From: Pseudomonadota bacterium
GTDB taxonomy: Bacteria > Pseudomonadota > Alphaproteobacteria > Rhizobiales > Xanthobacteraceae
Direction: 5' to 3'
Assembly (NCBI GenBank): GCA_023417665.1
Contig: JAEZFA010000287.1
Location: 1-7,651, forward strand
Length of the DNA: 7,651 nt
The notes beneath the pieces were generated by a model, which was not told the origin of the DNA, made no database searches, and worked only from the letters and a program-made list of their open reading frames with translations. Position 1 is the stretch's first letter; every line of letters starts with the position of its first letter. Below are positions 1 through 6,543 of the stretch, piece after piece. Position numbers and translations under genes: made by a program.

Positions 1-381
1 ACCGGACACGGCGTCGGCAGCTATCTTTCGGTGCATGAAGGCCCGGCCCGCATCTCCAAACTCGGCATGGCCCCGCTTCTGCCCGGCATGATTCTTTCGA
101 ACGAGCCCGGCTATTACAAAGCCGGCGGCTACGGCATCCGCATCGAAAATCTTCTTCTCGTGGAAAAGCGCAAAGCCGGCATCGAGAAACCGCTGCTCGG
201 TTTCGAGACGCTGACCTTCGCACCGATCGACCTGCGTCTCGTCGAACCTGCGTTGCTTTCGTTCGAAGAGATTGCCTGGCTGAACGGCTACCACGCACAG
301 GTGCGCGACAAGATCGGCAAGCAACTTGATCCGCAGGACGGCACCTGGCTTGAACAGGCGACCGCGCCCATCGTCTCGTGA
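1..381 (+). CDS. Xaa-Pro aminopeptidase (M24 family, XPNPEP1-like), C-terminal part
   Basis: This is a cytosolic dinuclear-metal peptidase that removes an N-terminal residue preceding proline. The gene enters the window already open in frame 1, and only the last 126 residues are visible. The catalytic-domain end is clear: TGHGVGSYLSVHEGP holds the metal-ligand His (window residue 3) and the second active-site His (residue 12). SNEPGYY supplies a Glu ligand (residue 35) and GIRIEN the last Glu ligand (residue 49). After it comes a C-terminal extension (about residues 63-126) with ETLTFAPID and AWLNGYHAQVRDKIG, which resembles the tail of the long, eukaryote-like aminopeptidase P (human XPNPEP1) rather than the shorter E. 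coli PepP. Proteins of this type are usually about 600 residues, so roughly four fifths of the gene lies upstream. Stop TGA is at 379-381. The family call is firm; physiological substrates are unknown. Confidence 0.93.
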   Translation, partial: TGHGVGSYLSVHEGPARISKLGMAPLLPGMILSNEPGYYKAGGYGIRIENLLLVEKRKAGIEKPLLGFETLTFAPIDLRLVEPALLSFEEIAWLNGYHAQVRDKIGKQLDPQDGTWLEQATAPIVS

Positions 382-417
382 GCGTCGAAAAGGAAACGTG
401 ACGCCCTTCTGAGCAAC

Positions 418-442
418 GGAACTCTCGGAACCGCGAAGGGTT
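418..442 (+). promoter_or_regulatory. Candidate EcfG (general stress sigma factor) promoter for the DUF3309 gene
   Basis: GGAAC at 418-422 is followed by 18 bases and TT at 441-442 (equivalently GGAAC-N16-GGTT). This matches the GGAAC-N18/19-TT pattern known for EcfG/RpoE2-type sigma factors that run the alphaproteobacterial general stress response. Transcription would start near 450, giving a leader of about 25 nt that contains the Shine-Dalgarno sequence of the 51-residue gene. A second GGAAC at 427-431 has no TT at the right distance. The match is by eye and the motif is short, but position, spacing and orientation all fit. Confidence 0.6.
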
Positions 443-475
443 ATCTCCCGGGACGGCTAGCGCGAGAGGTCATCC

Positions 476-631
476 ATGCTTTCGACAATCCTGGTCATAC
501 TGCTGATTCTGATTCTGATCGGCGCGCTGCCGCGCTGGGGCTACAGCGCGAACTGGGGCTACGGCCCCGGCGGACTTATCGGCGTGATTCTGATTATCGT
601 GCTGGTACTCGCGCTCGCCGGAAGAATTTAA
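476..631 (+). CDS. DUF3309 family small membrane protein (51 aa)
   Basis: This is a complete 51-residue gene, ATG 476 to TAA 629-631, with a good ribosome-binding sequence GAGAGG at 464-469, six bases before the start. The protein is almost entirely hydrophobic. Residues 2-18 form a Leu/Ile-rich membrane segment, residues 19-33 a short aromatic and Gly-rich turn (LPRWGYSANWGYGPGG), and residues 34-48 a second hydrophobic segment ending in AGRI. This two-helix hairpin with a W-GYGP-GG turn is the hallmark of DUF3309, a family of unknown function common in Proteobacteria. It likely sits in the inner membrane. It stands alone on the plus strand, facing ligA, and an EcfG-type promoter candidate lies just upstream, so a role in envelope or stress physiology is a reasonable but untested inference. 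Confidence 0.88.
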   Translation: MLSTILVILLILILIGALPRWGYSANWGYGPGGLIGVILIIVLVLALAGRI

Positions 632-641
632 GCTACTTCCG
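619..641. other. Small inverted repeat over the convergent DUF3309 and ligA stops
   Basis: CGGAAG at 619-624 and CTTCCG at 636-641 form a 6-bp stem with an 11-base loop that contains both stop codons (TAA 629-631 and, on the other strand, TAG 635-633). No T-run follows on either strand, so it does not look like a normal intrinsic terminator. It may do nothing, or weakly slow transcription from both sides. Confidence 0.3.
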
Positions 642-2735
642 CCCGATCAACTTGAACCAATCATCCTCGCTTAGCACCGCGACACCGTGCTTTTGCGCTT
701 CCTTCAGCTTCGAGCCGGCGCCGGGCCCGGCAACGACGTAATCGGTTTTCTTCGACACTGATCCCGCGACCTTGGCGCCGAGCCGTTCGGCCATCGCCTT
801 GGCCTCGTCGCGCGTCATCTGCTCGAGCGCGCCGGTAAACACTACGGTCTTGCCGGAAACGGCGCTGTCCTTTGCGACCGCTTCCATCGGCTGGATCGTG
901 ATTTCTGTAAGCAGCGCGTCCAGCGCCTTCATGTTCTTCTTTTCCTTGAAGAACTCGATCACCGCCTCGGCCACGATCTTGCCGATGCCGTTGACGTTAT
1001 TCATCTCGGCAAATGCTTCGGCGTCGCCATTTCCGGCGGCAACAGCCGCTTCGCGCAAGGCCTCCATGGTGCCGTAATGGCGGGCGAGTCGCGTGGCATT
1101 GGTTTCGCCGATATGACGAATGCCGAGTGCAAACAGCACCCGATTGAAGGCGATGCCCTCTTTCCGCTCGCGAATCGCATTGAAGAGGTTGCGGACCGAA
1201 GTCGCGCCGAAGCCTTCCTCATCTTCCAGCTTCAGCTTCGTGTTGCGCTTCTGCAGCGTGAAGATGTCGGCAGGCTGCCGCACCCATCCCTTTTCGAAGA
1301 AGAACTCGATCTGCTTCTCCCCGAGCCCGTCGATATCGAATGCGTTGCGCGACACGAAGTGAATCAGCGTCTGCACCGCCTGTGCCGGACACACGAGCCC
1401 GCCGGTGCAGCGGCGATCGACTTCGCCTTCTTCACGCACGGCATGGCTGCCGCAAACCGGGCAGGTCTTCGGGAACTCGTATTTCTTCTTGCCGCGCGGC
1501 TTGTCTTCCACGACGCCGAGTACTTGTGGAATGACGTCACCCGCGCGCTGGATGGTAACGGTATCGCCGACGCGCACGCCAAGCCGCTCGATCTCGTCCT
1601 CGTTATGCAGGGTGGCGTTCTGCACCACGACGCCGCCGACGGTAACAGGCTCGAGTTTCGCAACCGGCGTCAGCTTGCCGGTACGGCCAACCTGAATCTC
1701 GATCGCCTTCACGACCGTCGTCGCCTTCTCGGCGGCGAACTTGTGCGCGATCGCCCAGCGCGGGCTCCGCGAAACAAAGCCGAGCCGCTCCTGCCAGTCC
1801 AGCCTGTCGACTTTGTAAACCACGCCGTCGATGTCGTAGGGCAGCGCGGCGCGCTCGCTTTCGATCTTGCGATAGTGCCTGAGCAGTTCCTCGACGCTTT
1901 TGCACTTCTTCATCAGCGCATTGACCGGCAAGCCCCAGCGCTTCATTGCGGCAACTGATTCCGACTGCGTGTCCGCAGGCGGCGTGGTTGCCTCGCCCCA
2001 GGTATAGGCGAAGAATTTCAAGGGCCGCGCGGCGGTCATCTTCGGATCGATCTGCCGCAGCGAACCGGCCGCCGTGTTGCGCGGATTGACGTAGAGCGCC
2101 TTGCCCTCCTTATCCTGCCGCTTGTTCAGCGCAAGGAAGTCGTCCTTGGTCATATAGACTTCGCCGCGTGCCTCGAACACGGCAGGTACATCCTTGCCTT
2201 TGAGGTCCTGCGGAATGTCCTTGATGGTGCGGATATTGGCGGTGACGTCCTCGCCTTCCGCGCCGTCGCCGCGGGTCGCAGCAACCGCGAGTTTCCCCTG
2301 CTCGTAGCGGATCGAACAGGAGAGCCCGTCGATCTTCGGCTCCGCGGTGATGACAAGTTCGTCGCTCTCCGAAAGCCGCAGGAAGCGGCGGATACGCTCG
2401 ACGAAATCCGCAACGTCCTCTTCCGAGAATGCGTTGCCGAGCGAAAGCATCGGAACCGCGTGGCGGACCTTCTTGAATTTTCCCGAGGGTGCCGAGCCGA
2501 CCTTATTGGACAGGCTCGTGAGCGTGCGCAGATCGGGAAACTGCTGCTCGATCGCCTCGTAACGGCGGCGCAGCGCGTCATATTCCGCATCGGTGATGAC
2601 CGGCGCGTCGTGCTGGTAATAGCGCTTGTCGTGCTGCTCGATCTCGAGTTCGAGCCGCACATGCTCGGCTTTCGCTTCCCTGACGGAGAGCTCTTCGACC
2701 GGCTTCGGGCCGCCCGCTTTGGCTTTCTTTGCCAT
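633..2735 (-). CDS. ligA: NAD-dependent DNA ligase LigA
   Basis: LigA seals nicks in duplex DNA during replication and repair, using NAD+ to adenylate its active-site lysine. From ATG 2735 the protein has 700 residues, close to the family's usual 670-720. Domains in order: Ia with YYQHDAP (39-45) and DAEYD (49-53), which bind the NMN half of NAD; adenylation domain with the catalytic Lys134 in EPKIDG, RGEVYM (190-195), NPRNTAAGS (217-225) and DIDGVVYKV (301-309); OB fold from about 340; a Cys4 zinc finger (C425, C428, C443, C449); helix-hairpin-helix repeats (about 460-600); and a C-terminal BRCT domain (625-700) with GKTVVFTG and the conserved Trp693. A TTG at 2762 would add nine residues and overlap recN; I prefer the ATG because MAKKAK is a natural N-terminus and it begins 7 nt after the recN stop. 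No strong Shine-Dalgarno is visible, so translation may be coupled to recN. Confidence 0.97.
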   Translation of the reverse strand: MAKKAKAGGPKPVEELSVREAKAEHVRLELEIEQHDKRYYQHDAPVITDAEYDALRRRYEAIEQQFPDLRTLTSLSNKVGSAPSGKFKKVRHAVPMLSLGNAFSEEDVADFVERIRRFLRLSESDELVITAEPKIDGLSCSIRYEQGKLAVAATRGDGAEGEDVTANIRTIKDIPQDLKGKDVPAVFEARGEVYMTKDDFLALNKRQDKEGKALYVNPRNTAAGSLRQIDPKMTAARPLKFFAYTWGEATTPPADTQSESVAAMKRWGLPVNALMKKCKSVEELLRHYRKIESERAALPYDIDGVVYKVDRLDWQERLGFVSRSPRWAIAHKFAAEKATTVVKAIEIQVGRTGKLTPVAKLEPVTVGGVVVQNATLHNEDEIERLGVRVGDTVTIQRAGDVIPQVLGVVEDKPRGKKKYEFPKTCPVCGSHAVREEGEVDRRCTGGLVCPAQAVQTLIHFVSRNAFDIDGLGEKQIEFFFEKGWVRQPADIFTLQKRNTKLKLEDEEGFGATSVRNLFNAIRERKEGIAFNRVLFALGIRHIGETNATRLARHYGTMEALREAAVAAGNGDAEAFAEMNNVNGIGKIVAEAVIEFFKEKKNMKALDALLTEITIQPMEAVAKDSAVSGKTVVFTGALEQMTRDEAKAMAERLGAKVAGSVSKKTDYVVAGPGAGSKLKEAQKHGVAVLSEDDWFKLIGRK

Positions 2736-2742
2736 GACCGGA

Positions 2743-4422
2743 TTACGCCGCAGCGCCCGCAATCAGGCGATCTGCCGCTTTCCGCGCTTCGTCGGTGACG
2801 TCGGCGCCGGACAGCATGCGCGCGACTTCCTCGCGGCGCCTAGGCTCGTCGAGCGGCAGGATCTTCGTCGACACGCGCTTGCCTCCGCCGACCACGCTCT
2901 TTGCCACCATGAAGTGATTGGCCGCACGCGCCGCCACCTGCGGTGCATGGGTGACGGTCAACACCTGCACCTTTTCGGCAAGCCGCGCTAGCCGCGCACC
3001 GATGGCGTCCGACACCGCGCCCCCGACGCCGGTATCGATTTCGTCGAACACGAGCGTCGGCGCGGAACCGCGATCCGCCAGCACCACTTTCAGCGCCAAG
3101 AGGAAGCGCGCGAGTTCGCCGCCTGAAGCGACTTTCATCATCGGTCCCGGCCGCGCACCCGGATTGGTCCGCACCCAGAATTCGACGCGGTCGATACCGT
3201 CAGGCCCTGGCGCCTTCGCATCGGTTTCGATCTGGGTGATGAATTCCGCGCGTTCGAGCTTCAGCGGCGGCAATTCCTTTTTCACCGCCTTGTCGAGCTT
3301 GGCGGCAGCAAGCTTGCGCGCGGCCGAAAGCGCGCTGGCCGCCGCATGAAAGTCCGTTTCCGCCTGCTTCGCCGCGGCTTCGAGCGCCTTCAGCTTTTCC
3401 TCGCCCTTGTCGATGGATGCGAGATCGCCGGCAAACCGTTCGGCAACTTCCGGCAGCCGATCGACCGGCGAGTTATATTTTCGTCCCGCGGCGCGCAGCG
3501 CGAACAGCCGTTCCTCGTTGCGTTCGAGTTCGAGCGGATCGTAGTCGGCAAGCCGCATCGCAGCCTCGAGGCCGCTTCGCGCTTCCTCGATCGAATTCAG
3601 TGCCGCCTCCAGTGCCTTGGCCGGGCCGCCCACGATATCGGCCGCTTCCTGCTGCCGTCGCTCGAGCCGGCGAAGCGCAGAGGCGATCTGCGGCACCGCA
3701 GAGTCGTGCCCCGAGATCGCATCGAGCACGTCCTTGAGGTCGCCCGCGACCTTTTCCGCGCGCATCAGCGAGGCACGCCGGTCGGCAAGCGCGGTTTCCT
3801 CGCCCGGCTGCGGGTCGAGCTTGGTCAGTTCGTCGACCGCGTTGCGAACGTAATCCTCTTCGCGCCGTGCCCGCGCCTGCCGCGCGCGTTCGGCGGCAAC
3901 CTGCGTTTCCGTTTCGCGCCAGCTTTGCCACAAGGCGCGAACCTGCTCGGCGGCGTCGCTCATGCCCGCAAAGGCATCGAGCAGTGCCCGATGCGCGGCG
4001 GGATCGACCAGCGCGCGATCGTCGTGCTGGCCGTGGATCTCGACGAGGCGCGTACCGAGTTCGCGCAACATCTGCACGCTGACCGGACGATCGTTGATGA
4101 AGGCGCGGGTGCGCCCGTCCGGAAACTGCACGCGGCGCAGGATCACATCGCCGTCGTCTTCCGGCGCAAGGTCGTTCGCGCGGAGAAACACCCGCGCCGG
4201 ATGCTTCTTCGGCAGATCGAAGGCCGCAACCACCTGCCCCTGCTCCGCGCCGTCGCGGACCAGACCGGCATCGCCACGCGCACCGAGCGCGAGCGCGAAA
4301 GAGTCGAGCACGATCGACTTCCCGGCGCCGGTCTCGCCGGTGAGCACGGATAGCCGCCCGGAAAAATCGACATCCAGCCGGTCGATCAGAACGATGTCTC
4401 GGATCGATAGATGCGCAAGCAT
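2743..4422 (-). CDS. recN: DNA repair protein RecN
   Basis: RecN is an SMC-like ATPase that is recruited early to DNA double-strand breaks and aids RecA-dependent recombination. The 559-residue product has the family's usual size (about 550-560) and layout. The N-terminal ATPase half has MLAHLSIRDIVLID and Walker A GETGAGKS (29-36). The EIHGQHDD segment (128-135) is typical of RecN. A long charged coiled-coil arm covers roughly 155-370. The C-terminal ATPase half has the ABC signature ASGGELARF (432-440), Walker B LVFDEIDTG (457-465, with D460 and E461) and the H-loop VTHAPQVAA with H492. Start ATG 4422 gives the canonical N-terminus; the Shine-Dalgarno is weak. A sigma-70-like promoter candidate lies at 4476-4504. 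It is followed by ligA after 7 nt, so the two are probably cotranscribed. Confidence 0.97.
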   Translation of the reverse strand: MLAHLSIRDIVLIDRLDVDFSGRLSVLTGETGAGKSIVLDSFALALGARGDAGLVRDGAEQGQVVAAFDLPKKHPARVFLRANDLAPEDDGDVILRRVQFPDGRTRAFINDRPVSVQMLRELGTRLVEIHGQHDDRALVDPAAHRALLDAFAGMSDAAEQVRALWQSWRETETQVAAERARQARARREEDYVRNAVDELTKLDPQPGEETALADRRASLMRAEKVAGDLKDVLDAISGHDSAVPQIASALRRLERRQQEAADIVGGPAKALEAALNSIEEARSGLEAAMRLADYDPLELERNEERLFALRAAGRKYNSPVDRLPEVAERFAGDLASIDKGEEKLKALEAAAKQAETDFHAAASALSAARKLAAAKLDKAVKKELPPLKLERAEFITQIETDAKAPGPDGIDRVEFWVRTNPGARPGPMMKVASGGELARFLLALKVVLADRGSAPTLVFDEIDTGVGGAVSDAIGARLARLAEKVQVLTVTHAPQVAARAANHFMVAKSVVGGGKRVSTKILPLDEPRRREEVARMLSGADVTDEARKAADRLIAGAAA

Positions 4423-4475
4423 GAAAGAACCGCCGGACTGAAAAATCCGATTCGGGCCAAGGGGAACGAAACGTG

Positions 4476-4504
4476 ATTGAAGATTAGCCCGACCGCAGCG
4501 TCAA
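4476..4504 (-). promoter_or_regulatory. Candidate housekeeping promoter for recN-ligA
   Basis: Read on the minus strand, TTGACG (4504-4499) is a 5/6 match to the -35 box. A 17-base spacer follows, then TTCAAT (4481-4476), a 4/6 match to the -10 box. Start would be near 4469, leaving a leader of about 47 nt before recN. No alphaproteobacterial LexA box (GTTC-N7-GTTC) is visible. The call rests on pattern alone. Confidence 0.45.
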
Positions 4505-4534
4505 TTCAGGAAAGGGCAGGATTTTCGACCGCAG
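4490..4534. repeat. 9-bp direct repeat CGACCGCAG at the recN promoter
   Basis: CGACCGCAG occurs at 4490-4498 and again at 4526-4534, 36 bp apart. The first copy fills half of the -10/-35 spacer and abuts the proposed -35 box of recN; the second lies just past the bamD stop codon. It could be a pair of binding sites for a regulator, or chance in GC-rich DNA. Confidence 0.3.
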
Positions 4535-4536
4535 GA

Positions 4537-5433
4537 CTAGCCGTTGATCCGCTTCCAGGTCTGGCTGATCCAGGACCCCTTGTCCTCCTGCGGAACACTG
4601 CCGCCGGTGCTGACGAGGGCATAGGCGTCCTTGTACCAGGGGCTATCCGGGAAGTTGTGGCCGAGCACGACCGCAGCGGTCTGCGCCTCGTTGACGATGC
4701 CGAGCGCAAGATAGGCCTCGACCAGACGCGCGAGCGCCTCCTCGACGTGCCGGGTGTTCTGGTACTTCGTGACCACCGATTTGAACCGGTTGATCGCGCC
4801 GGCATAGTTGCGCCGTTTCAGATAATAACGGCCGGTCACCATTTCCTTGGCGGCAAGCTGGTCGCGCGCGACTTCGATCTTGCGCCGCGCGCTGACCGCA
4901 TATTCGGTGTCGGGGTATTTGCGGATGACTTCGTTCAGCGCTTCCATCGCCACTTCGGTGCGGCGCTGGTCGAGCTCGATATTCGGAATCTCGTCGAACA
5001 GTGCGGAAGCCGCGATGTATTGCGCATAGGCCGCGTCCGCGCTGCCGGGATGCAGCGCCACATAGCGCCGTGCGGCAACCACGGCTTCGGTATGCTGCTG
5101 GCCTTCGTAATAGGAATAAGCGGTCATCAGCAGCGATTTGCGGCCCCACTCCGAATAGGGATGCTGCCGGTCGACTTCCTCGAATTTCTTGGCCGCGGCC
5201 CGGAAGTCCTTCTTGTTCAGAAGCGTCAGCCCCTCGTTATAGAGCTGGTCGGCAGGCTGGTCGGGCAGGAGTTCGTCGTCCTTCTTGTCACCCCAGAGAT
5301 TGCTGAGGCTGAAGTCGCTCATGCCGAGGCTTCCGCAGCCCGCAAGCGAAAGCCCGAACGGCAGGATCACGAGCGCCCGGAGCGCGAGCGCGAAACCGCC
5401 ACGGCGAAGCTTGCTGGAAGGAAACATCGGCAT
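4537..5433 (-). CDS. bamD: Outer membrane protein assembly factor BamD (lipoprotein)
   Basis: BamD (formerly ComL/YfiO) is the essential periplasm-facing lipoprotein partner of BamA in the complex that inserts beta-barrel proteins into the outer membrane. The 298-residue product starts with a basic region (SKLRRGG), a hydrophobic core (about 14-29) and the lipobox LAGC with the lipidated Cys33. A short linker follows, then helical TPR repeats from about residue 61 to 280; the first, DQLYNEGLTLLNKKDF, is characteristic. QHPYSEWG and KYPDTEYA mark repeat ends. It is somewhat longer than E. coli BamD (245), as is common in alphaproteobacteria. ATG 5433 was chosen; an in-frame ATG two codons later (5427) is equally possible and leaves the signal peptide intact. 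No strong Shine-Dalgarno is seen. It is separated from lpxC by 122 nt and from recN by 114 nt. Confidence 0.95.
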   Translation of the reverse strand: MPMFPSSKLRRGGFALALRALVILPFGLSLAGCGSLGMSDFSLSNLWGDKKDDELLPDQPADQLYNEGLTLLNKKDFRAAAKKFEEVDRQHPYSEWGRKSLLMTAYSYYEGQQHTEAVVAARRYVALHPGSADAAYAQYIAASALFDEIPNIELDQRRTEVAMEALNEVIRKYPDTEYAVSARRKIEVARDQLAAKEMVTGRYYLKRRNYAGAINRFKSVVTKYQNTRHVEEALARLVEAYLALGIVNEAQTAAVVLGHNFPDSPWYKDAYALVSTGGSVPQEDKGSWISQTWKRING

Positions 5434-5486
5434 GCTTATCTGTACTCTGCGGAAAGAACCGGACGGGCCGCCCTACTCCAGCCGGA

Positions 5487-5515
5487 CATAGCCGGAATAG
5501 CCCCGTCCCGCTATG
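5487..5515 (-). repeat. Competing small hairpins in the bamD leader
   Basis: ATAGCC occurs twice (5488-5493 and 5497-5502), and one GCTAT(G) arm at 5510-5515 can pair with either copy. This gives a 6-bp stem with a 17-base loop (CATAGC/GCTATG) or a 5-bp stem with an 8-base loop. In a bamD leader transcript the two folds would exclude each other. The stems are short, so this is only a candidate. Confidence 0.3.
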
Positions 5516-5539
5516 GCGCTAAAGGCCGAATCCGCCGCG

Positions 5540-5569
5540 ATTATGGCTGAAAAAGTTAAGAAAGGTCAG
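5540..5569 (-). promoter_or_regulatory. Candidate bamD promoter overlapping the end of lpxC
   Basis: On the minus strand CTGACC (5569-5564, 4/6 to the -35 box) is followed by an 18-base spacer and CATAAT (5545-5540, 5/6 to the -10 box). The -35 lies inside the last codons of lpxC and the -10 just after its stop. Start near 5533 would give a leader of about 100 nt. No intrinsic terminator is visible after lpxC, so read-through into bamD is also likely. Confidence 0.35.
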
Positions 5570-6488
5570 CGCGGTAGGCCGGAGCCACCTGCGCACCGAT
5601 TTCCGCGTGGCCACGCTGGCGGGCACGGACCGGCTCGGCTTCTACCACCGTCCAGGCCGAGCGGTCGGCAATCAGGGCCGCCACGATTGCGGCATTGAGC
5701 TTGTGACCGCCACAGAAGGAGCGATAGCGGCCGAGAATCGGCAGACCGGCCATGGCGAGATCGCCAACCGCGTCGAGGGCCTTGTGACGCACGAACTCGT
5801 CGGCGAAGCGCAGGCCTTCCGGATTGAGCACCCGGTCGTCCGCGAGACAGATCGTGTTGTCGAGCGAAGCGCCGAGCGCCAGTCCCGCGCCCCAGAGCTT
5901 GGAGACGTCGCGCATGAAGCCGAAGGTACGCGCGCGGGAGAGCTCGTCGCGGAAGACATCCGGCGTAACCATGCCGGCGAAGCGCTGACGGCCGATCGCG
6001 GCGTGATCGAATTCGATTTCGACTTCGAGACGGAAGCCTGCGTCATAGGGCATGAGCTCGGCAGTCGCGTTGCCGTTCTCTGCCTTGATCGGCTTCAGAA
6101 CCTTGAGATAGCGCCGCGGCGCTTCCTGCCGCTCGACGCCGACGGCATCGATCGCCTCGACGAAGCTTGCGGAGCTGCCGTCGAAAGCCGGGATTTCGTC
6201 GCCTTCGACTTCGATCGTCGCGTTGTCGATGCCGAGCCCGGACAGCGCGGCCATCAGATGTTCGACGGTGGAGCACTTGGAGCCGTTGGTATCACCGACG
6301 ACGGTCGCGAAATCGGTATTACGAACGGCTGCGGGGCCCACCGGAATTTTTTTGCCGTGAAGTTTGAATACGATGCCCGTATTCGGGGCGGCCGGAAGCA
6401 GGCTGATGCGGCCGGGGGTTCCGGAATGCAGACCGCGGCCCGTGAGGTCCACGCGATCAGCGAGGGTCGATTGAAACTGAACTTGCAT
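5556..6488 (-). CDS. lpxC: UDP-3-O-acyl-N-acetylglucosamine deacetylase LpxC
   Basis: LpxC is the cytosolic zinc amidase that carries out the first committed step of lipid A synthesis, removing acetate from UDP-3-O-acyl-GlcNAc. The 310-residue protein is full length for the family. The zinc ligands are visible as His77 in TVEHLMAAL, His235 and Asp239 in RHKALDAVGD. Glu76 is the catalytic base and His262 in GGHKLN the catalytic His. The N-terminal GRGLHSG motif (18-24) and the SRARTFGF segment (184-191) are also typical. The start is well bounded: an in-frame TGA lies at 6512-6510 with no start codon between it and ATG 6488. The only Shine-Dalgarno-like bases (GGCGGGA) touch the ATG directly, an unusually close spacing. 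The tail APAYRADLS differs from the E. coli end that FtsH recognises, so turnover may follow another route (inference). Confidence 0.97.
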   Translation of the reverse strand: MQVQFQSTLADRVDLTGRGLHSGTPGRISLLPAAPNTGIVFKLHGKKIPVGPAAVRNTDFATVVGDTNGSKCSTVEHLMAALSGLGIDNATIEVEGDEIPAFDGSSASFVEAIDAVGVERQEAPRRYLKVLKPIKAENGNATAELMPYDAGFRLEVEIEFDHAAIGRQRFAGMVTPDVFRDELSRARTFGFMRDVSKLWGAGLALGASLDNTICLADDRVLNPEGLRFADEFVRHKALDAVGDLAMAGLPILGRYRSFCGGHKLNAAIVAALIADRSAWTVVEAEPVRARQRGHAEIGAQVAPAYRADLS

Positions 6489-6501
6489 TCCCGCCGTAAC
6501 G

Positions 6502-6530
6502 AAAGCCGATCAGAAGAAGTGCCCGGCTTT
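6502..6530 (-). promoter_or_regulatory. Hairpin just upstream of the lpxC start
   Basis: AAAGCCG (6502-6508) and CGGCTTT (6524-6530) form a perfect 7-bp stem with a 15-base loop, ending 13 nt before the lpxC ATG. In the lpxC transcript it would sit within the ribosome footprint and could affect initiation. There is no T-run after it, so it is not a terminator. Confidence 0.4.
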
Positions 6531-6543
6531 TGCCCCAGTTGAT

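Noticed and set aside
402..440. CCCTTC/GAAGGG inverted repeat as a terminator for the aminopeptidase gene
   Set aside because: Only 6 bp with a 25-base loop and no T-run; it also overlaps the better supported GGAAC promoter.
1077..1958. Long plus-strand open frame of 293 codons opposite ligA
   Set aside because: It lies wholly antisense to a clear ligase gene, has no recognisable motif, and such mirror frames are common in GC-rich coding DNA.
3346..4353. Long plus-strand open frame of 335 codons opposite recN
   Set aside because: Antisense to recN over its whole length, with Arg-rich low-sense composition and no family features.
4423..4536. LexA (SOS) box before recN
   Set aside because: GTTC/GAAC half sites are present, but none has a matching partner at the 7-base spacing; the nearest, GAAC-N7-GATT, fails in the second half.
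4477..5550. Plus-strand open frame of 357 codons covering all of bamD
   Set aside because: Its length is tempting, but it shadows bamD and both flanking gaps, shows no domain and has no ribosome-binding site.
5607..6542. Plus-strand open frame of 311 codons opposite lpxC
   Set aside because: A mirror of the lpxC reading frame; lpxC has all its catalytic residues on the other strand.
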